Positions 59,871 through 64,000 of a stretch of DNA of 64,000 nucleotides are shown here, piece by piece. Origin of the DNA: Pseudomonadota bacterium (GTDB taxonomy: Bacteria; Desulfobacterota; Binatia; Binatales; Binataceae); the NCBI GenBank assembly GCA_021323945.1, contig JAJPKA010000020.1:310001-374000 (forward strand), read 5' to 3'. Positions within the stretch are counted from its first letter, which is position 1. Every line of letters begins with the position of its first letter. A program made the position numbers and the translations under genes. The notes beneath the pieces were generated by a model. It did no database searches. It was not told the DNA's origin and saw only the letters and a program-made list of their open reading frames with translations.

Positions 59871-61263
59871 CGCTGTTACTCCCTGAACGCGCCAACCCGC
59901 CGTTCATCAATCTGAGCCACTGACGGTACTGGCCCTGGAAGATGACTTCGTCCCGAAAATCACTACTGCTCGATGCGGGCTGGATCTGGAGCGCCCTGGC
60001 TTCGGCGTCGGGCCCAGAGATCGCCCGGCAAGCCCCGCGCACGTAGCCCTGCTGCCAGCGCACCAATCGGCCGCGGTATCCCTCCTGACAGGCCTCGAAT
60101 GCCGCCAGATCATCAGGAGTGCCAATGCCGCTGGCATTGAAGAAGTCCTCATATTGCCGCAGGCGATGAGCTCGGGACTCGGGCTTTTCCCCGATTGGCG
60201 CAATGCAATAAGTCGAGACTCGAGTCTTATCCACTGCCAATGGGTGAATGACGCGAATCTGCGTCGAAGTCTGATCCATCAGGAAAACATTAGGATATAC
60301 CAGTAGATTACGCACTCGATCCATCATCCAACGAGCTCGGTGCTCGCCGAATTTGGCCACAAACTCAGCGCGTCGGTCGTAAAGCGGGCGGCTTGCCGGA
60401 TTGGGGTAATCGATCCACAAAAGGCTGTGTCCATTTCCCAGGTCGTAACAACCGTTGCCCAGCTCCGGGGCCGCCAGGCGCCCCACGTCAAGTGCCCGCA
60501 CTGAGTCTTTGCCCGAGTTCATGCGCCGCTGAATGACTCCCGCAAAAGTGCGATGCACGATGTCGAAATGATAGCCGTCCACACCGTTTTCGACCTGCAA
60601 TTTCCAGTTGCCTGCATACGTGTAGTCTGCACTGCCTGTTACTACTTCCAGACCTTCCGGCGCCTGATCGACGATCATGTCGATAAAGGTCCGTGCCGCT
60701 CCGAGATTCGTTTCGAGATCGCACACCGCGGGGTTGAGACTGCCGAAAATGAATCCGCGATAATTACCCAGACGCGGGACCCGTTTTAGCCCGTGATCGA
60801 GATGAGAGAAGCCGGTCGGATAGGCACCGCTGGCCTCATCCTTGATGTTGACCAACATGCCGTTATTGCTGAAACACCACCCGTGGTAGGGGCAGGTTAG
60901 AATCTTCCGATGACCGCTCCTCTCCACGCAGAGTCGCGCGCCCCGATGAGGGCATGTATTGATGAAGCCACCGACTTCGCCATGTTCGTCGCGCATGAGG
61001 ATGATCGGCTGACGTCCGATGGTAGTGGTTAAAAAATCGTGCGGCCGGGGCAACTGACTCTCGTGCGCCAAGTAGATCCAAGTGCCCTCGAAGATGTATT
61101 GCATCTCGAGCTCAAACAGACCGGGATCGGTGAATACCGCCCGATCAACTGTGAACATTCCTTCCCCGTCGACGACATAGTCGTCGAAGCCACTCGCGCG
61201 ATAGAGCTCTCTGAAGCCTAACGATTGGGGTCGGTCCAACGCACCAGCAGTTGTGGTCTCCAT
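59863..61263 (-). CDS. Aromatic ring-hydroxylating dioxygenase alpha subunit (BenA-like)
   Basis: A 466-residue Rieske non-haem iron oxygenase large subunit. The Rieske 2Fe-2S site is C104-P-H106 and C124-P-Y-H127 (NTCPHRGARLC, LTCPYHGWCF). The mononuclear iron site has ENGVDGYHFDIVH with H232 and H237, plus the bridging Asp229. Length and motif spacing fit the benzoate/toluate/anthranilate group, which cis-dihydroxylates aromatic acids. The beta subunit follows with overlapping frames. Electrons must come from a reductase coded elsewhere. Confidence 0.95.
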   Translation of the reverse strand: METTTAGALDRPQSLGFRELYRASGFDDYVVDGEGMFTVDRAVFTDPGLFELEMQYIFEGTWIYLAHESQLPRPHDFLTTTIGRQPIILMRDEHGEVGGFINTCPHRGARLCVERSGHRKILTCPYHGWCFSNNGMLVNIKDEASGAYPTGFSHLDHGLKRVPRLGNYRGFIFGSLNPAVCDLETNLGAARTFIDMIVDQAPEGLEVVTGSADYTYAGNWKLQVENGVDGYHFDIVHRTFAGVIQRRMNSGKDSVRALDVGRLAAPELGNGCYDLGNGHSLLWIDYPNPASRPLYDRRAEFVAKFGEHRARWMMDRVRNLLVYPNVFLMDQTSTQIRVIHPLAVDKTRVSTYCIAPIGEKPESRAHRLRQYEDFFNASGIGTPDDLAAFEACQEGYRGRLVRWQQGYVRGACRAISGPDAEARALQIQPASSSSDFRDEVIFQGQYRQWLRLMNGGLARSGSNSGE

Positions 61264-61343
61264 GCCAACTCTCCTATCTATCCTTTATCCCCGCGGCTGG
61301 TTCTGCCCGCAGGCTTGCCGTCGAAGGCCGGCGTCCGGTGGGC

Positions 61344-62552
61344 CTAGGTATCCAAACCTTTTACAAAGCCGGCGACGGTGTTGTGATGATGGACGATCAA
61401 GGACTCCAGGGTGGGGGATAGTGTCATGAATGCCATCACGCCGGATCGCTGAGCGGCATGTGTGCTTTCGATAGTGCTAAGGTCCTCTCGGATCGCGTCT
61501 CGCATTGCAACCTTGGAGTACTCCTGGGCGATTCTCACTGCGGGGCTTGTGGTGCGTCGCTGGTAGTACTTCACCTGCCAGTTGGTGTGATCCACGTCGA
61601 TCGGCCAGAACTCATGACACAACATCCAGCCGTCCCCCAGGAACAGATGGAAGTTTGGGAAAATCACGAACTCGTCAAATACCCAGTTGTCTCGGTTCTC
61701 GACATTCAAGGAAGGCCACCGGCGATTCGGCAACTGGTCGGTATTGTTCACGTTGAGGAAGGCGGCGGAGCCGAGTTTAAAAGCCAAGGCCTCGGCAGGT
61801 TTCGGTTTATGATGCAGATTTTGGTAATAAGTGAGTTTGCAGTGTCGTCCTAGCGGCTGAGCACTTGGCACTATAGGGTCTGCCCGAAAGTCTGGTATCG
61901 AACGTCGGTGGACCGCCAAGACGTGATAGGCCTCGATAAAGGCGTCCTGAAAAGTCTTCCAGTTCGCAGTTAAAGTTGCACCCCACCAGCCGCTCAGCTC
62001 CATCTCGGCGAAAGGAAATCCATCGAGCATCCCGCTAATCGGTTCAAGGTATTTGCGTAAACTGGTTTCTGGTGAGGTTTGCAGGTGAACGAAGATGAAA
62101 CCCTCCCAGACGTCCAGTGCGAGTGGAATCAAGCCCAGTTGCGCTCTATCGCAGCCGCGAAACTCACTCTCGAGAGGAATACCCACCAACGCTCCTTCAC
62201 AATCATAGGTCCAGCCATGAAAGCCGCAGGTAAAGGCGCGCGCGGAGCCGTGGGGTTGGTTGACCAGCCGATTGCCGCGATGGCGGCAAAGATTGTGAAA
62301 GGCGCGCAGCTGTCCATCGCGTCCGCGGACGACCAGGACCGAGGTGCCCAAGACCTCCAGCCGGCGGACGAAGAAATCACCCGGATTAGGAACTGCTTCA
62401 GCTCGGCCGATCTGTAGCCAGACGCGTCTGAAAATTCTCTGACGCTCAAGCTCAAAATATTGGGCTGAAATGTTGGGGCCAACAGGAACATGTTGCGGTC
62501 CCGGCAAAGGCTCGGATCCGTCGCTGTTGTTGACATCTATTTCTTCAACCAT
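61344..62552 (-). CDS. Second Rieske oxygenase alpha subunit
   Basis: A 402-residue Rieske oxygenase. The 2Fe-2S site is C89-R-H91 and C109-G-F-H112 (NLCRHRGNRLV, FTCGFHGWTYDCEG), and the mononuclear iron motif is FIEAYHVLAVHR. The sequence differs from the BenA-like neighbour (other linker, no adjacent beta subunit), and resembles homotrimeric enzymes of the phenylpropionate/choline/steroid type. It lies 80 bases upstream of the BenA-like gene on the same strand. Its substrate is unknown. Confidence 0.93.
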   Translation of the reverse strand: MVEEIDVNNSDGSEPLPGPQHVPVGPNISAQYFELERQRIFRRVWLQIGRAEAVPNPGDFFVRRLEVLGTSVLVVRGRDGQLRAFHNLCRHRGNRLVNQPHGSARAFTCGFHGWTYDCEGALVGIPLESEFRGCDRAQLGLIPLALDVWEGFIFVHLQTSPETSLRKYLEPISGMLDGFPFAEMELSGWWGATLTANWKTFQDAFIEAYHVLAVHRRSIPDFRADPIVPSAQPLGRHCKLTYYQNLHHKPKPAEALAFKLGSAAFLNVNNTDQLPNRRWPSLNVENRDNWVFDEFVIFPNFHLFLGDGWMLCHEFWPIDVDHTNWQVKYYQRRTTSPAVRIAQEYSKVAMRDAIREDLSTIESTHAAQRSGVMAFMTLSPTLESLIVHHHNTVAGFVKGLDT

Positions 62553-62603
62553 CGTGATACCCTGACGGCGTCACCCGGTGATTTTTTTGAAAGACAGTCA
62601 GGT

Positions 62604-62945
62604 TCAGCGAGTTAAGATTGCAAGACGTTCAGCCTCGATCGCGCCTGGTACGTCCGGGGTAGAGTACACCTCGACTGCTAGTGCCACCTCCATAAACGAA
62701 AGCGCCAGGTTCAGGAGTCTACGTTCCTTTTCAGGAAGGTCGTCCAGGCTGAAAGCGCTCAAGTGTTCAGCGATTGCGGCCATCTCCGGAAGCATCGCGT
62801 TATAAAACCGTCGAATCTCTTCCATCGAAGATGACCGACGCTTTCGATTGCGCTCCTGCTCGGTGGGCAGCGACCATGCGGATACGAACTGGCTTAGCGT
62901 TCTGAATCTTTCTGGCAACTCATTGTCTTGCTGGGTCGCTGACAT
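62604..62945 (-). CDS. Small hypothetical protein in oxygenase cluster
   Basis: A 113-residue protein from the ATG at 62945 (MSATQQDNELPERF), with AAGGA five to seven bases upstream. It is helical, with a basic patch (ERNRKRRSSSMEEIRRFY) and a C-terminal Ala/Leu-rich helix (LLNLALSFMEVALAVEVYS). No family is recognised. The longer frame to 63080 has no support. It sits between the monooxygenase alpha subunit and the Rieske genes, so it may be an accessory or assembly factor. Confidence 0.6.
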   Translation of the reverse strand: MSATQQDNELPERFRTLSQFVSAWSLPTEQERNRKRRSSSMEEIRRFYNAMLPEMAAIAEHLSAFSLDDLPEKERRLLNLALSFMEVALAVEVYSTPDVPGAIEAERLAILTR

Positions 62946-63265
62946 GGCTTTCCTTTCAATAGTTTGAGCAGCCGAATCGCTGGTGCACTTTCGGCCCAAA
63001 CTTCTACACAGCCGAGGCTGAGCTTGTGTCATTGCTTGCTCACCCGCACTAGACGGCTGCCCGAACCGAGGCTCTGTCACGGCGCGGCGTTCTCTCTGGC
63101 CTATAGACTATCCCGCTGCCCGAGGCATCGCCGGAAAAGAAGTCGGCTCTAATCATCGCTAGAATCTGGCCGTCCTTCTGATGGAGGGGGCGGCGTCCAA
63201 TCGACTCGCTTGTGTGAGCTTGGGCCAGCTTCGAACACTTCCCTCGATCACCTCACGCAATATCA

Positions 63266-64000
63266 TCAAACATTGTGCTCTAGCGGGTTCTTGATTTCGT
63301 AGCCCACCCGTTCGATATCGTCGATAGTCCACATCCGGCAGTCACGACGGAGAGAGGGCTGCGCAATCAGCGTCTTGCCGTCTGGCCTGATGTAGCCCAG
63401 GTAACGAATCACGTCTGCCAGGTTCCAGCCATCGAATTTTTCGTACAGATGCACGTAGCTTTGATAGCGTCGCGGCTCGAGGTTAAAGGTCCACTCGCAC
63501 GCTTCGGAGCAGAATGCGATCTTGCGACCGTTGTGCTCTCGGATTCTGGCCGTCGAAATATCAGGGCGCGGGTAGATGCAAGGTAGCAGACACACCTGGC
63601 AGACTGGCGGTATCGTGGGGAAGAGCTTAAGGGGCAGCATGCCAGCGTCGGGATCGGTCATCTGGTTGTAGTTCTCCCAGAACTTACCGTAGTAGGTATG
63701 CCAACCCGTGTAATGCTTCTCGAACCACTCAATGTCCCGTTCGTTCGGAGGATCGAATCGCCAAAACATCAAGGGCCAACTGGCATAGACGAACATCGCC
63801 GTGGTATGGCTCATCCACTGCAGGTGCTTCGCATCTTCTTCGAGAAAGCGTGGCGGCTTGATGCCAAATTTTTCCAGCTTGCCAATATAACTATTCACCC
63901 AATCCTCAATCACCCAGTGCTTCCAGAGGTCGACATACGGTTCAATCTTGTGGACCGTAAAGTATTCAGTGAGCAGGGCTACCGCAGAATCCACGAAGCG
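63266..64000 (-). CDS. Diiron multicomponent monooxygenase alpha subunit, C-terminal part
   Basis: The last 245 residues of a gene that begins beyond the right edge; the frame is open to 64000 (RFVDSAVALLTEYF). The fragment has WFEKHYTGWHTYYGKFWENYNQM and a C-terminal YHS-like zinc/metal-binding segment (CQVCLLPCIYPRPD, then KIAFCSEACEWTFNLEPRRYQSY), and ends with LAPYLIRP-like IRYLGYIRPDGKTLIAQP and WTIDDIERVGYEI. This is the C-terminal structure of phenol/toluene/propane/methane-type soluble diiron monooxygenase alpha subunits. The diiron ligands are upstream and not visible. Which substrate it oxidises cannot be told from this part. Confidence 0.8.
   Translation of the reverse strand, partial: RFVDSAVALLTEYFTVHKIEPYVDLWKHWVIEDWVNSYIGKLEKFGIKPPRFLEEDAKHLQWMSHTTAMFVYASWPLMFWRFDPPNERDIEWFEKHYTGWHTYYGKFWENYNQMTDPDAGMLPLKLFPTIPPVCQVCLLPCIYPRPDISTARIREHNGRKIAFCSEACEWTFNLEPRRYQSYVHLYEKFDGWNLADVIRYLGYIRPDGKTLIAQPSLRRDCRMWTIDDIERVGYEIKNPLEHNV

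Overview
The window is a moderately GC-rich bacterial chromosome segment, densely coded on both strands. No rRNA, tRNA, CRISPR array or intact mobile element was recognised. Gene content points to a Gram-negative, aerobic, chemoorganotrophic soil or water lineage that uses coenzyme F420. The signs are a complete Mla phospholipid-transport operon (outer membrane), CofC plus two LLM-type F420/flavin oxidoreductases, molybdenum hydroxylases, CaiB-type CoA transferases, an acyl-CoA dehydrogenase, EthD proteins, Rieske dioxygenases and a multicomponent monooxygenase alpha subunit. This mix resembles uncultured lineages such as Binatota/Desulfobacterota-like groups; that placement is inference, not shown by a marker gene. 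No classical helix-turn-helix regulator was found in the 64 kb.

Layout. 1-10.3 kb: a CaiB/BaiF CoA transferase cut by the left edge, a HEPN-like hypothetical protein, a CocE-type hydrolase, pyruvate phosphate dikinase, a degenerate HtrA-like protein with PDZ domain, a zinc-ribbon/TPR membrane protein and MtnA. 10.5-20.4 kb: a small RRM protein, then a minus-strand block of acyl-CoA dehydrogenase, APH-like phosphotransferase and a molybdenum hydroxylase operon (FAD, 2Fe-2S, large subunit, MoaD-like protein, second large subunit). 20.6-23.4 kb: VOC protein, LLM oxidoreductase, Nudix hydrolase. 23.4-32.9 kb: a minus-strand run of RuvX, MltG, a DUF4175-like membrane protein, MoxR, DUF58, BatA/VWA and a large VWA protein, resembling MoxR/aerotolerance (Bat) operons. 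33-36.9 kb: M23 peptidase, LLM oxidoreductase, tandem-EthD protein. 37.2-41.3 kb: two secreted parallel beta-helix paralogues separated by about 1 kb with hairpins and short signal-peptide-like ORFs. 41.4-47.6 kb: M20 amidohydrolase, NmrA-like protein, CPA2 antiporter with USP domains, dienelactone hydrolase, TPR/SH3 lipoprotein. 47.8-52.3 kb: CofC, then mlaE-F-D-C-A ending at a clear terminator. 52.4-54.1 kb: a second CaiB protein and a glycine-tailed RRM protein.

54.4-59.4 kb holds the most unusual unit: three tightly packed plus-strand genes for (i) a double cyclic-nucleotide-binding protein fused to a four-cluster ferredoxin, (ii) a membrane protein with two histidine pairs spaced like diheme cytochrome b, and (iii) a nine-haem cytochrome c fused through a membrane helix to an FAD/NAD(P) reductase whose C-terminal FAD segment appears moved to the front. 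Together they look like an undescribed, possibly cNMP-gated, trans-membrane electron conduit. Converging on it from the right (59.4-64 kb) is an oxygenase cluster: a BenAB-like Rieske dioxygenase, a second Rieske oxygenase, a small unknown protein, and the C-terminal part of a diiron monooxygenase alpha subunit that continues past the right edge.
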